Below are positions 8,831 through 17,268 of a stretch of DNA of 42,609 bases, piece by piece. The position numbers were made by a program, and so were the translations under genes. The notes beneath the pieces are model-generated. The model had not been told where the DNA came from and ran no database searches. It saw nothing but the letters and a program-made list of their open reading frames with translations. Position 1 is the stretch's first letter, and each line of letters starts with the position of its first letter. Origin of the DNA: RGIG8748 sp045544515 (lineage in GTDB: Bacteria; Bacillota; Clostridia; UMGS1810); contig JAZPZD010000001.1 of assembly GCA_045544515.1 (NCBI GenBank), positions 1-42,609 on the forward strand, given 5' to 3'.

Positions 8831-8849
8831 GTATTACACCTCCTGATAA

Positions 8850-9242
8850 TCAGACTCTTCTTCTCTTGGGCGGTCTGCAACCGTTGTGGGGAATCGGAGT
8901 TACATCTTTGATCATTGTTACTTCAAGTCCTGCTGTCTGGAGTGCTCTTATTGCAGCTTCTCTTCCGGCACCGGGACCTTTTACATAAACTTCAACGGAC
9001 TTTAAGCCGTGTTCCATAGCAGCCTTTGCAGCAGTTTCTGCAGCCATCTGGGATGCAAAAGGAGTGCTCTTCTTGCTTCCTCTAAATCCCAGACCGCCGG
9101 AGCTTGCCCATGAAAGAGCATTACCCTGAACATCTGTAATGGTTACTATTGTGTTATTAAAAGTGGAGCGAATATGAACAGCTCCGCGTTCAATGTTTTT
9201 CTTTTCTCTTCTCTTACGAGTTTTCTTGACCTGAGCAGCCAT
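8850..9242 (-). CDS. rpsK: 30S ribosomal protein S11
   Basis: 130 residues. S11 lies on the 30S platform and shapes the path of mRNA at the E site. Recognised by HIRSTFNNTIVTITD and by the C-terminal PIPHNGCRPPKRRRV. The basic tail enters the rRNA. AGGGAGG lies before the ATG; rpsM is just upstream. Confidence 0.97.
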   Translation of the reverse strand: MAAQVKKTRKRREKKNIERGAVHIRSTFNNTIVTITDVQGNALSWASSGGLGFRGSKKSTPFASQMAAETAAKAAMEHGLKSVEVYVKGPGAGREAAIRALQTAGLEVTMIKDVTPIPHNGCRPPKRRRV

Positions 9243-9261
9243 TTAAATTTCCCTCCTTCTT

Positions 9262-9630
9262 TTATTTCTTCTTGCCTGCGATTGTTCTCTTGGGACCTTT
9301 TCTTGTTCTTGCATTGTTCTTGGTGTTCTGTCCTCTTACGGGGAGGCCTCTTCTGTGACGAAGACCTCTGTAACAACCGATTTCTATAAGGCGTTTGATA
9401 TCAAGAGCAATCTGACGACGAAGGTCACCTTCAACAGTGTAATCTCTGTCGATGATTTCTCTTATTTTAGAAAGTTCATCTTCTGTTAAATCTTTAACTC
9501 TGGTATCAGGATTTATACCTGCTTCTGCTAAAATTTTGTTTGAGCTCTTTACGCCGATACCGTATACATAGGTAAGGCCGTATTCAACTCTCTTTTCGTT
9601 AGGTAAGTCAACACCTGCTATTCTTGCCAT
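9262..9630 (-). CDS. rpsM: 30S ribosomal protein S13
   Basis: 122 residues. S13 sits in the 30S head and makes intersubunit bridges with L5. The N-terminus MARIAGVDLPNEKRV, the helix-two-turn-helix segment and the C-terminal tail (GQNTKNNARTRKGPKRT) are typical. AGGAGG lies upstream. It is preceded by about 150 bases of leader containing the structure at 9679-9731, unusual for an otherwise tightly packed operon. Confidence 0.97.
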   Translation of the reverse strand: MARIAGVDLPNEKRVEYGLTYVYGIGVKSSNKILAEAGINPDTRVKDLTEDELSKIREIIDRDYTVEGDLRRQIALDIKRLIEIGCYRGLRHRRGLPVRGQNTKNNARTRKGPKRTIAGKKK

Positions 9631-9678
9631 TAGCTTTTTTGCACCTCCTGTTTAATAATAACAATGGTAAATATATTC

Positions 9679-9731
9679 ATAACCGAAGGGTTCACAAATC
9701 TTACATTTGTGCAGCCGCACCTTCCGGCTAT
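9679..9731 (-). promoter_or_regulatory. Structured leader before rpsM (candidate S4 target)
   Basis: On the minus strand ATAGCCG-G-AAGG pairs with CCTTCGGTTAT, a stem of 11 pairs with one bulged G and one G-U pair. It encloses a hairpin CACAAAT/ATTTGTG. A further hairpin GCTGCTT/AAGCAGC lies upstream at 9752-9769. The gap between rpmJ and rpsM is about 150 bases. In E. coli S4 binds a pseudoknot at this place. I infer, without proof, that this is an autoregulatory leader. Confidence 0.5.
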
Positions 9732-9783
9732 AAGCCTAAATGAGTTCTGATGCTGCTTCTTTAAGCAGCGATGGGCATATTAA

Positions 9784-9897
9784 TCAGCCCTGTCTTTGTT
9801 TGTGCTTGGGATTTTCGCAAATAACCATAATCTTGCCTTTTCTTTTGATTATTTTGCACTTTTCGCACATAGGTTTTACTGATGGTCTTACCTTCAT
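9784..9897 (-). CDS. rpmJ: 50S ribosomal protein L36, zinc-binding form
   Basis: 37 residues, starting MKVRPSVKPMCEKCKIIKRK and ending HKQRQG. Three cysteines and a histidine (CEKC, C27, H32) form the zinc site of the C+ type. L36 binds 23S rRNA at the base of the central protuberance. AAGGAGG precedes the ATG. It lies between infA and rpsM as usual. Confidence 0.95.
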   Translation of the reverse strand: MKVRPSVKPMCEKCKIIKRKGKIMVICENPKHKQRQG

Positions 9898-9965
9898 TTT
9901 GGCTACCTCCTTATGAGCTTTGCGGACTTTTTATCCGACTTAATCTAAAACCTTGTAATTAAGCC

Positions 9966-10184
9966 TTATTTGGCTCTCCAAGTAATGCGTCCTCTGGTTA
10001 AATCATAGGGACTCATCTCAACTGTTACCTTGTCTCCGGGAAGAATTCTTATAAAGTTCATACGAAGCTTGCCGGATATATGAGCCAAGATTCTGTGTCC
10101 GTTGTCAAATTCAACCTGGAACATGGCATTGGGCAACGCCTCAATGACTGTTCCTTCCAATTCTAAAACATCCTCTTTTGCCAA
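9966..10184 (-). CDS. infA: Translation initiation factor IF-1
   Basis: 72 residues from a TTG start, giving (M)AKEDVLELEGTV and ending GRITWRAK. It is a single S1/OB-fold domain. IF-1 occupies the 30S A site and helps IF-2 and IF-3 during initiation. I prefer the TTG at 10184 because GGGAGG lies eight bases upstream and the product then matches IF-1 length exactly; an ATG at 10205 would overlap the Shine-Dalgarno and the preceding gene. Confidence 0.95.
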   Translation of the reverse strand: MAKEDVLELEGTVIEALPNAMFQVEFDNGHRILAHISGKLRMNFIRILPGDKVTVEMSPYDLTRGRITWRAK

Positions 10185-10201
10185 GTACAAAACCTCCCTT
10201 A

Positions 10202-10474
10202 TCAATAATTTTCCTCAAAGCCGCTGTTTTTAAGTGCAGCTCTGATTTCCTTATTGGTAAGCGTGCCGCCCGCTTGCAGCTTTTCCAAAAGAACTTGGTC
10301 AATCCTGCCCGTCGGGTCAACATGCTTTATGCTTTTCTTTTTTGGTTTTTGAGCCTTGCGGCTCTTTCCGTCACCAAGATACAGAAAACCATCTTCTTTG
10401 GCTAATACCAAAAACAGTTTCCCTTTGTCGTGTCCCATAAGGGATACGACTATTTCACAAAGGCTGATATTCAT
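10202..10474 (-). CDS. KOW-domain RNA-binding protein
   Basis: 90 residues. It opens like the L14e/L27e-type KOW fold (GHDKGKLFLVLAKEDGFLYL), and a basic middle (KSRKAQKPKKKSIKH) follows. Small KOW proteins of this kind are regularly found between map and infA in Clostridia, and are presumed to bind RNA or the ribosome; the function is not established. The stop codon lies 18 bases before the infA start. AGGTG precedes the ATG. Confidence 0.85.
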   Translation of the reverse strand: MNISLCEIVVSLMGHDKGKLFLVLAKEDGFLYLGDGKSRKAQKPKKKSIKHVDPTGRIDQVLLEKLQAGGTLTNKEIRAALKNSGFEENY

Positions 10475-10482
10475 ATTTCACC

Positions 10483-11232
10483 TCATGAAAAATCTGTAAG
10501 AAGTATCGGCTCGCCGTCGGTAATAAGAATTGTGTTCTCATAGTGGGCGGTATATTCACCGTCCAAGGAAACCACAGTCCAGCCGTCTTTTAAGGTTGTG
10601 GTACGATAGTCTCCGTAGGTAACCATAGGCTCCACTGCTATCGTCATACCCTTGGCAAGTCTTATGCCTCGGCCGAAAGTCCCGTGATTGGGAATTTCCG
10701 GATCCTCATGCAGAGATTTGCCTATTCCGTGACCGCAATAGTTTCTTACTATTCCAAAACCGTTTTGTTCTATATGGTTTTGAATTGCAGCCTGCATACT
10801 TCCAAGCCTCTCTCCGTGACGGGCATATTTTAATCCCTCAAAGAAGCTTTGCTTTGTAGCGTCTATAAGACGCTTAGCCTCGGGGCTTATATCACCTACT
10901 GCAAATGTCCTTGCGGCATCTGCGTGATATCCGTCCTTTACAACGCCTATATCAATGCTTATGATATCGCCGTCATTAAGCTTTCTCTGGGATGGGATAC
11001 CGTGTATCACCACCTCGTTTACCGAGGCACAGATACTTGCCGGATATCCGTTGTATCCCAAAAAAGACGGTTTTGCTCCTTGACTTAAGATATATTCTTT
11101 TGCAATTTGGTCTAACTCTTTCGTAGTAACTCCGGCTTTTATACTTTGTTCTACTTTGCACAGGGCATCATAGAGGATCTTGCCGGACTCTCTCATTTTT
11201 GCAATTTCAGCTGACGATTTGATGTATATCAT
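10483..11232 (-). CDS. map: Methionine aminopeptidase, type I
   Basis: 249 residues. This cytoplasmic metalloenzyme removes the initiator methionine from new proteins. The pita-bread fold ligands are visible: the aspartates of DIGVVKDGYHADAARTF, the histidine in GHGIGKSLHEDPEIPN, and the glutamates in VEPMV and HYENTILI. No N-terminal zinc-finger extension, so type Ia. GGAGGCGG lies before the ATG. Standard place between adk and infA. Confidence 0.96.
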   Translation of the reverse strand: MIYIKSSAEIAKMRESGKILYDALCKVEQSIKAGVTTKELDQIAKEYILSQGAKPSFLGYNGYPASICASVNEVVIHGIPSQRKLNDGDIISIDIGVVKDGYHADAARTFAVGDISPEAKRLIDATKQSFFEGLKYARHGERLGSMQAAIQNHIEQNGFGIVRNYCGHGIGKSLHEDPEIPNHGTFGRGIRLAKGMTIAVEPMVTYGDYRTTTLKDGWTVVSLDGEYTAHYENTILITDGEPILLTDFS

Positions 11233-11248
11233 TTAGCCGCCTCCGTTT

Positions 11249-11881
11249 TTAGACACCGAGCGATTGCAAAATTGCATCCGCTGTGGCATCTATTGAGGAC
11301 TTAGACTCAACCTTTAAGAGTTTGCCGTTTGACTTGTAGTAATCCATGACAGGAGCTGTCTTTTCGTGATATACCTTTAGTCTTTCGGCAATGGTCTCGG
11401 GGTTGTCGTCATCTCTTGCCTTTAGGGGTGAGCCGCATCTGTCGCAAATGCCTTCCTTTTTGGGAGGGTTGTTTTTGATGTGATACGGTGCTCTGCAAGA
11501 GATACATTCGCGTCTGCCCGAAAGCCTTTCTATAATGACTTCATCTTCCACCTCGAGAGATAGTGCTCTGTCTATATCTACACCGTTTGCGTCCAGAAAC
11601 TCTGCCTGGCTTACGGTTCTCGGAAACCCGTCTAAAATATAGCCGTCTTTGCAATCATCCTCTGCGATACGGTTTAAAATCATTTTGTTAACCATATCGT
11701 CGGGCAAAAGCTGACCGTCATCTATATAGGTCTTGGCTTCTACTCCGAAAGGTGTTTTGTTTTTAATCTCTTCTCGGATTATTGCGCCGGTAGATATTGC
11801 CGGCACATTTAATCTGTCGCTTAAAATTTCTGCCTGGGTACCTTTTCCGGCACCGGGAGCACCCAGAATGATGAGTTTCAT
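11249..11881 (-). CDS. adk: Adenylate kinase
   Basis: 210 residues. It converts ATP and AMP to two ADP in the cytoplasm. The P-loop GAPGAGKGTQAEI is at residues 7-19, the AMP-site DGFPRTVSQAE in the middle. The LID domain carries four cysteines (CISC and CDRC), the zinc-stabilised form common in Gram-positives. I use the ATG at 11881 with GAGGTG upstream; the GTG at 11890 lies within that site. It follows secY by a few bases. Confidence 0.96.
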   Translation of the reverse strand: MKLIILGAPGAGKGTQAEILSDRLNVPAISTGAIIREEIKNKTPFGVEAKTYIDDGQLLPDDMVNKMILNRIAEDDCKDGYILDGFPRTVSQAEFLDANGVDIDRALSLEVEDEVIIERLSGRRECISCRAPYHIKNNPPKKEGICDRCGSPLKARDDDNPETIAERLKVYHEKTAPVMDYYKSNGKLLKVESKSSIDATADAILQSLGV

Positions 11882-11897
11882 ACCTGTCACCTCGTTA

Positions 11898-13175
11898 TTA
11901 TTCGAGGAATCCCTTATAGTGACGCATCAGCATCTGAGATTCTATCTGCTTAGTTGTTTCTAATGCAACACCTACTACGATGAGCAGTGAAGATCCGCCG
12001 ATAGCATAGAAGTTGTAGTTAATAGCTACAGAAAGTACCATAGGAAGTACTGCTACTACGCCAAGGAAGAGTGCACCTGCTAAGGTGATTCTTGTAAGGA
12101 TCTTTGAAATATAGTCGCTTGTGGGTCTGCCGGGTCTGATACCGGGAACAAATCCACCGTTTCTCTTCATGTTGTTTGCAATTTCAACAGGATTAAACTG
12201 TATTGCTGTATAGAAATATGTGAAGAATACGATAAGCAGGAAGTAAAGGATCATATATACCCAGGATGTCTGAGTAAATAAGCTCCAGAACTTGCCCCAG
12301 AATGTGCTCTGTCCGGGTGTGTAACCCATAAAGCCCATAATTGTTGAGGGGAAGCTCATGATGCTCATAGCGAAGATAATCGGAATTACGCCCGCCATTA
12401 CGACTTTGATCGGAATGTGTGTGTTCTGACCGCCGTACATCTTTCTGCCAACCATTCTCTTTGCATACTGAACAGGAATTCTTCTTTCGGCATTATCCAT
12501 AAATACAACAAAGGTAACCATAAGAAGTGATACCAATGCGATTGCAATAACACCTACAATACCCAAAGAACCTGCCTTGAATGTCTTTGCTATCTGAGAT
12601 ATCATAGAAGGTATACCAGATACTATACCTGCAAAGATTATCATAGATATTCCGTTTCCTACACCTTTTTCGGTAATCTGCTCGCCGAGCCACATAAGAA
12701 ATGCGGTTCCTGCGGTAAGAGTAGTAACAATTACAATGTATCCCCAAACTGCACTGGAATAGGTAAGAGAACCTTTGAGTGCAAAGAAAAGTCCTGTGGA
12801 CTGGATAAGTGCAAGTATTACTGTGCCGAAACGGGTCCATTTTGCAATGGCCTTTCTGCCCTCTTCGCCCTCTTTTGAAAGTCTTTCAAGAGCAGGGATT
12901 GCAACTGTTAAAAGCTGCAATATAATTGAAGAGTTAATGTAAGGGGTAATACCCATTGCAAATATTGTAGCGTTTGAAAACGCTCCTCCGGAGAAAGCAT
13001 CGAGCATTGAGAAGAGGTTGTTACCATCTCCCAAGAGGCCGGATAATGCTCCCTCTCTTAAACCCGGAACGGGAATAAACGAACCGAGTCTGAATACAAA
13101 AATCATAAGCAAGGTGTAAAGCATTTTGTGTCTCAAGTCCGGGATAGCCCAGGCATTTCTAAGAGTCTTAAACAC
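11898..13175 (-). CDS. secY: Protein translocase subunit SecY
   Basis: 425 residues with ten transmembrane helices. SecY forms the central channel of the SecYEG translocon in the cytoplasmic membrane. The plug region (VPGLREGALSGLLG and onward), the LGEQITEKGVGNGIS loop and the cytoplasmic loop RPGRPTSDYI are family signatures. Start and rplO stop are separated by two bases, so translation is probably coupled. Confidence 0.97.
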   Translation of the reverse strand: MFKTLRNAWAIPDLRHKMLYTLLMIFVFRLGSFIPVPGLREGALSGLLGDGNNLFSMLDAFSGGAFSNATIFAMGITPYINSSIILQLLTVAIPALERLSKEGEEGRKAIAKWTRFGTVILALIQSTGLFFALKGSLTYSSAVWGYIVIVTTLTAGTAFLMWLGEQITEKGVGNGISMIIFAGIVSGIPSMISQIAKTFKAGSLGIVGVIAIALVSLLMVTFVVFMDNAERRIPVQYAKRMVGRKMYGGQNTHIPIKVVMAGVIPIIFAMSIMSFPSTIMGFMGYTPGQSTFWGKFWSLFTQTSWVYMILYFLLIVFFTYFYTAIQFNPVEIANNMKRNGGFVPGIRPGRPTSDYISKILTRITLAGALFLGVVAVLPMVLSVAINYNFYAIGGSSLLIVVGVALETTKQIESQMLMRHYKGFLE

Positions 13176-13177
13176 TT

Positions 13178-13618
13178 TTACATCACCTCAGCCTTTCCAC
13201 CTGCTGCTTCTATTTTAGATGCCGCAGAAGCTGTAAACTTTGCTGCCTTTACTGTAATCTTTTTGGTGAGTTCGCCGTTTCCGAGAACCTTAACTCCATC
13301 AAATGCTTTGGAGATAATTCCCATTTCGATTAAGCTGGCTGCATCTACAACTGCACCATCTTCAAATTTATTTAAGTCCGAAACCTTAACTTCTGCATAC
13401 TGTTTTGCAAAAATGTTTGTAAAACCGCGTTTAGGAAGTCTTCTGTAAATAGGCATCTGACCGCCTTCAAAACCGATTCTCACACCGCCGCCGGATCTTG
13501 CATTCTGACCCTTGTGACCGCGGCCTGCTGTCTTGCCGTTACCTGAACCGTGACCTCTTCCTTTTCTCTTGGAATCTTTTGTAGATCCAATAGCTGGAGT
13601 AAGTTCAAATAATTTCAT
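13178..13618 (-). CDS. rplO: 50S ribosomal protein L15
   Basis: 146 residues. The extended Gly/Arg-rich N-terminus (KGRGHGSGNGKTAGRGHKGQ) threads into 23S rRNA, and a small globular C-terminal domain follows. L15 is a late-assembly protein of the 50S subunit. GGAGGTG lies before the ATG; rpmD is upstream and secY follows directly. Confidence 0.97.
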   Translation of the reverse strand: MKLFELTPAIGSTKDSKRKGRGHGSGNGKTAGRGHKGQNARSGGGVRIGFEGGQMPIYRRLPKRGFTNIFAKQYAEVKVSDLNKFEDGAVVDAASLIEMGIISKAFDGVKVLGNGELTKKITVKAAKFTASAASKIEAAGGKAEVM

Positions 13619-13638
13619 CTAAGGCACCTCCTTTGGAT

Positions 13639-13818
13639 TTATATTTCTTCTACACTTACTAAATGGCAAACCTTTGCTACCATTCCTTTGATCGCAGGTG
13701 TAGCTTCGTGAATTTTTTCGTCTCTGATTTTCTTTAATCCGAGAGCCTTAACTGTTGCAATCTGGTCTTTTTTGGAACCGATTGTGCTCTTGGTTAAAGT
13801 TACTTTTATTTTAGCCAT
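13639..13818 (-). CDS. rpmD: 50S ribosomal protein L30
   Basis: 59 residues, starting MAKIKVTLTKSTIGSKKDQ. The motif TLTKSTIG...KDQIATVKALGL is the L30 signature. L30 binds 23S/5S rRNA regions of the 50S subunit and is absent from some bacteria. AGGAGG lies before the ATG. Canonical place between rpsE and rplO. Confidence 0.95.
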   Translation of the reverse strand: MAKIKVTLTKSTIGSKKDQIATVKALGLKKIRDEKIHEATPAIKGMVAKVCHLVSVEEI

Positions 13819-13857
13819 CGTTATTTCCTCCTAAATTATTTAAAAACGCTTTTCCTA

Positions 13858-14358
13858 TTAGCCTAAAAGCTCTTCTACAGTCTTTCCTCTTAAAGCTGCA
13901 ACTTCTTCGGCTACCTTAAGGTTCTTTAATCCTTCGATAGTTGCGTTTACAAGATTGTTAGGAGTGTTGGAACGAAGTGACTTCGCTCTTATATTGCGGA
14001 TACCTGCATACTCTAATACTGCTCTTACGCCGCCGCCTGCGATGATACCTGTACCTTCTTTAGCGGGTTTCATAAGAACTCTGCCTGCTCCGAATTCGCC
14101 GATAACTTCGTGAGCTATTGTTGTACCTACCATGGGAACTTCAATCATGTTCTTTTTAGCAGCATCAATAGCCTTTCTTACTGCGTCCGGAATTTCGGCA
14201 GCCTTTCCTGTGCCTGCGCCTACATGACCGTTTTCGTCGCCGACTACAACAAGAACACTAAATCTGAAGGTTCTACCGCCCTTTACAACCTTAGCAACAC
14301 GATTGATGTTAACTATCTTTTCTTTTAAATCTAATTCGTCTGCATTAAATTTTACCAT
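13858..14358 (-). CDS. rpsE: 30S ribosomal protein S5
   Basis: 166 residues. The double-stranded RNA-binding N-terminal domain has NRVAKVVKGGRTFRFSVLVV, and the C-terminal domain has PAKEGTGIIAGGGVRAVLE. S5 lies at the mRNA entry with S3 and S4 and influences decoding accuracy. AAGGAGG upstream; the gene follows rplR. Confidence 0.97.
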   Translation of the reverse strand: MVKFNADELDLKEKIVNINRVAKVVKGGRTFRFSVLVVVGDENGHVGAGTGKAAEIPDAVRKAIDAAKKNMIEVPMVGTTIAHEVIGEFGAGRVLMKPAKEGTGIIAGGGVRAVLEYAGIRNIRAKSLRSNTPNNLVNATIEGLKNLKVAEEVAALRGKTVEELLG

Positions 14359-14377
14359 AAAAGCTTTTACCTCCTTA

Positions 14378-14746
14378 TTAGAATTCTAAGCCGCCTTCTC
14401 TGGCGCCCTCTGCGAGTTCCGAAACTCTTCCGTGATAAACATAGCCGCCTCTGTCGAATACTACCTGCTTGATGCCGGCATCTATTGCCTTTTTGGCAAC
14501 GAGTAATCCAACTTCTTTAGCTGCAGCCTTGTTACCGCCGTAACCGAGCTTTTCTTTGATTTCTTTGTCCAGGGTGGATGCAGAAACCAATGTCTTGCCG
14601 GTTGTATCGTCTATAATCTGAGCATAGATACCTTTAAGACTTCTATACACATTAAGTCTGGGGCGGTTAGGAGTACCGGAAATATTTTTTCTGACTCTTA
14701 AGTGTCTTTTAATTCTCTGTGCATTACTGCTTTTCTTACTAATCAT
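14378..14746 (-). CDS. rplR: 50S ribosomal protein L18
   Basis: 122 residues. L18 binds 5S rRNA together with L5 in the central protuberance. A basic N-terminus (RIKRHLRVRKNISGTPNRPR) precedes the folded domain, which ends in FDRGGYVYHGRVSELAEGAR. AAAGGAG lies before the ATG; rplF is upstream. Confidence 0.97.
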   Translation of the reverse strand: MISKKSSNAQRIKRHLRVRKNISGTPNRPRLNVYRSLKGIYAQIIDDTTGKTLVSASTLDKEIKEKLGYGGNKAAAKEVGLLVAKKAIDAGIKQVVFDRGGYVYHGRVSELAEGAREGGLEF

Positions 14747-14768
14747 TTTTCTTTACTCCTTTCTCGGC

Positions 14769-15314
14769 TTACTTCTTAGCGCCTGTTTTACCTTCTTTTC
14801 TTCTGATTACTTCATCAGCGTACTTAATACCCTTGCCCTTATAAGGTTCAGGAAGTCTCTTTTCTCTTACAACAGCTGCAATCTGACCTACAATCTGTTT
14901 GTCGATACCCTTAACAATGATTGTATTGGGATCGGGAGACTCGAAAGTATAACCTTCGCCATCTTCGAATTCAACCGGATGGGAGTAACCTAATGTAAGA
15001 ATAAGCTTCTTACCTTGCTTCTGGCATCTGTAACCAACACCGTTTATCTGGAGAGTCTTTGCGTAACCTTCTGTTACACCGACAACCATATTATTTAAAA
15101 GTGTTCTTGTAAGACCGTGAAGTGATCTGTTTTCTTTCTTGTCATCCGGTCTTTCTACGATAGCCTGGCCGTTTTCAACCTTGATTATCATATCTTTGTG
15201 AAGGTTCTTCTCTAAAGTACCCTTAGGGCCCTTTACGGAAACTTCGTTGTTTGCACCTATTTTGATTTCAACACCCTGGGGTATTGTTATAGGCATTTTA
15301 CCAATACGTGACAA
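14769..15314 (-). CDS. rplF: 50S ribosomal protein L6
   Basis: 181 residues with two tandem copies of the L6 fold, ending PEPYKGKGIKYADEVIRRKE, a strong signature. L6 lies near the factor-binding site and sarcin-ricin loop. GGGAGGTG lies before the start. Between rpsH and rplR as usual. Confidence 0.97.
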   Translation of the reverse strand: MSRIGKMPITIPQGVEIKIGANNEVSVKGPKGTLEKNLHKDMIIKVENGQAIVERPDDKKENRSLHGLTRTLLNNMVVGVTEGYAKTLQINGVGYRCQKQGKKLILTLGYSHPVEFEDGEGYTFESPDPNTIIVKGIDKQIVGQIAAVVREKRLPEPYKGKGIKYADEVIRRKEGKTGAKK

Positions 15315-15336
15315 TGTATTTCACCTCCCAAAATTC

Positions 15337-15735
15337 TTACCAGATAAATGCCAGAACTTCGCCGCCGACATTTAACTTTCTTGCTTCCTTGTCGGTCATA
15401 ATACCTTTGGAAGTGGAAATGATGGCGATACCTAAGCCCCTTAATACTCTGGGGAGCTCATCTTTGCTGGCATATACTCTTAAACCGGGTTTAGATACTC
15501 TCTTTAAACCGGTAATAACCTTCTGCTTGTTTGCAGCATACTTAAGTGTAATCTTTATTACACCCTGCAAACCGTCGTCTATAACTTCATATCCGTTGAT
15601 GTAGCCTTCTTCGTTTAAGATTCTTGCGATTTCTATCTTAAGCTTAGAAGCAGGCACATTTACAGATTCGTGCTTTGAAGAGTTTGCGTTTCTGATACGG
15701 GTAAGCATATCAGCGATAGGATCTGTAATTTGCAT
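15337..15735 (-). CDS. rpsH: 30S ribosomal protein S8
   Basis: 132 residues. S8 binds the central domain of 16S rRNA and in E. coli represses the spc operon. N-terminal DPIADMLTRIRNA and C-terminal STSKGIMTDKEARKLNVGGE are typical. AAGGAGG lies before the ATG. Confidence 0.97.
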   Translation of the reverse strand: MQITDPIADMLTRIRNANSSKHESVNVPASKLKIEIARILNEEGYINGYEVIDDGLQGVIKITLKYAANKQKVITGLKRVSKPGLRVYASKDELPRVLRGLGIAIISTSKGIMTDKEARKLNVGGEVLAFIW

Positions 15736-15765
15736 AGTGCTACCTCCTTTTTCTCTAATTAAATA

Positions 15766-15951
15766 TTACCAACTTGCCTTTTTAACACCGGGAATCTGAC
15801 CTTTGTAAGCAAGCTCTCTGAAGCAGATACGGCAAATGCCGAATTTTCTGAGAACTGAATGCGGTCTTCCGCAGATGTTGCATCTGGTATATTCACGGGT
15901 CTTATATTTCTGAACTTTCTGCTGTTTTACTTTCATAGATTTCTTAGCCAT
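15766..15951 (-). CDS. rpsZ: 30S ribosomal protein S14, type Z
   Basis: 61 residues, the short zinc-binding S14 form. Two CxxC pairs (CNIC and CRIC) hold zinc; the tail reads KGQIPGVKKASW. S14 is in the 30S head. I start at the ATG at 15951 (MAKKSMKVKQQ), preceded by GAGGGGG; the frame extends further upstream without family similarity. Confidence 0.96.
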   Translation of the reverse strand: MAKKSMKVKQQKVQKYKTREYTRCNICGRPHSVLRKFGICRICFRELAYKGQIPGVKKASW

Positions 15952-15967
15952 TGTGATATACCCCCTC

Positions 15968-16510
15968 TCATGCCTTTGTGAACGGAGCACCCATAAGTGC
16001 AAGGAGCTCTCTTGCTTCTTCGTCGGTATTAGCTGTTGTAACGAAGATGATATCCATACCTCTGATTTTGTCGATCTTATCGTAGTCGATTTCGGGGAAT
16101 ATAAGCTGCTCTTTAATACCTAAAGCATAGTTTCCTCTGCCGTCGAAGGCATTGGGGTTGATACCTCTGAAATCTCTTACTCTGGGGAGTGCAATGTTGA
16201 ATAATCTGTCTAAGAATTCATACATCTTGTCGGATCTTAAGGTAACCTTGCATCCAAGGTTCATACCTTCTCTGATTTTGAAGTTAGCAACGGATTTTTT
16301 AGCCTTTGTAACTACGGGCTGCTGACCTGTAATTAATGCTAAGTCTGCAACTGCAGCTTCGAGTGCTTTTGCGTTGTCTTTTGCTTCGCCGACACCGATG
16401 TTGATTACTATTTTATCAAGCTTAGGAATCTGCATGGGGCTTTTGTAGCCATACTTTTCCATAAGAGCTTTTTTAACTTCTTCTTCGTATTTCGCTCTCA
16501 TTACTGTCAT
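15968..16510 (-). CDS. rplE: 50S ribosomal protein L5
   Basis: 180 residues. L5 binds 5S rRNA and contacts P-site tRNA and S13. Signatures are PKLDKIVINIGVG and FPEIDYDKIDKIRGMDI. GGAGGA lies nine bases before the ATG at 16510; an internal ATG three codons later is possible but is too far from the site. Confidence 0.97.
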   Translation of the reverse strand: MTVMRAKYEEEVKKALMEKYGYKSPMQIPKLDKIVINIGVGEAKDNAKALEAAVADLALITGQQPVVTKAKKSVANFKIREGMNLGCKVTLRSDKMYEFLDRLFNIALPRVRDFRGINPNAFDGRGNYALGIKEQLIFPEIDYDKIDKIRGMDIIFVTTANTDEEARELLALMGAPFTKA

Positions 16511-16535
16511 GTGCGAAAATCCTCCTCTCTATCTA

Positions 16536-16862
16536 TTAGTTATCTAATACTTCCTGGCAGTTTTTGCACACTCTGGACTTTGTGCCGTCTGCCATAATCT
16601 TGTAACCGATTCTGGTAGGCTTTCCACACTTTTCGCATATGTGCATTACCTTGCAAGCATATATAGGAGCTTCCTGGTGAACGATACCGCCTGTTTCACC
16701 GGCTTTTCTTGCTTTTGTGTGCTTGGTTACCATGTTAACGCCTTCTACAAGAACTACTCTCTTGGTTGCACCAACTGATAATACCTTGCCTTTTTTGCCC
16801 TTGTCCTTACCGGAAATAACAACTACGTTATCACCTTTTTTGATATGAATTCTATTTTTCAT
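16536..16862 (-). CDS. rplX: 50S ribosomal protein L24, with Cys4 extension
   Basis: 108 residues. A KOW domain (KKGDNVVVISGKDKGKKGKV) is followed by a C-terminal zinc-ribbon-like part with two CxxC pairs (CEKC and CKNC). L24 initiates 50S assembly near the tunnel exit. I chose the ATG at 16862 over the GTG at 16871, because AAGGAGG lies just before it and covers the GTG region. Confidence 0.96.
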   Translation of the reverse strand: MKNRIHIKKGDNVVVISGKDKGKKGKVLSVGATKRVVLVEGVNMVTKHTKARKAGETGGIVHQEAPIYACKVMHICEKCGKPTRIGYKIMADGTKSRVCKNCQEVLDN

Positions 16863-16875
16863 ACTTGCCACCTCC

Positions 16876-17244
16876 TTACAGAACTTCAGGTGCTAATGAT
16901 AAAATCTTCATGTAATCTTTATCTCTGAGCTCTCTTGCGATAGGTCCAAAGATACGAGTACCTCTCGGGTTTTTATCATCTCTGATTATTACTGCTGCGT
17001 TTTCGTCAAATTTTATATAGGTTCCGTCGTTTCTTCTTAAACCGTTAACTGAACGAACGATAACTGCCTTAACAACATCGCCCTTCTTAACAACACCGCC
17101 GGGTGTTGCTTTTTTAACGGAAGCAACAACAACATCACCGATATTAGCATATTTTCTTCTTGAGCCGCCGAGTACTCTGATGCACATAAGTTCTTTAGCA
17201 CCTGTGTTGTCGGCAACCTTTAATAAAGTTTGCTGTTGAATCAC
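16876..17244 (-). CDS. rplN: 50S ribosomal protein L14
   Basis: 122 residues beginning MIQQQTLLKVADNTGAKELM, with FGPIARELRDKDYMKILSLA at the end. L14 forms part of an intersubunit bridge and binds the silencing factor RsfS. The start is a GTG with GGAGAG upstream. Followed after four bases by the rplX Shine-Dalgarno region. Confidence 0.97.
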   Translation of the reverse strand: MIQQQTLLKVADNTGAKELMCIRVLGGSRRKYANIGDVVVASVKKATPGGVVKKGDVVKAVIVRSVNGLRRNDGTYIKFDENAAVIIRDDKNPRGTRIFGPIARELRDKDYMKILSLAPEVL

Positions 17245-17268
17245 TTAGGTTCTCTCCTTCCCGTAAAA

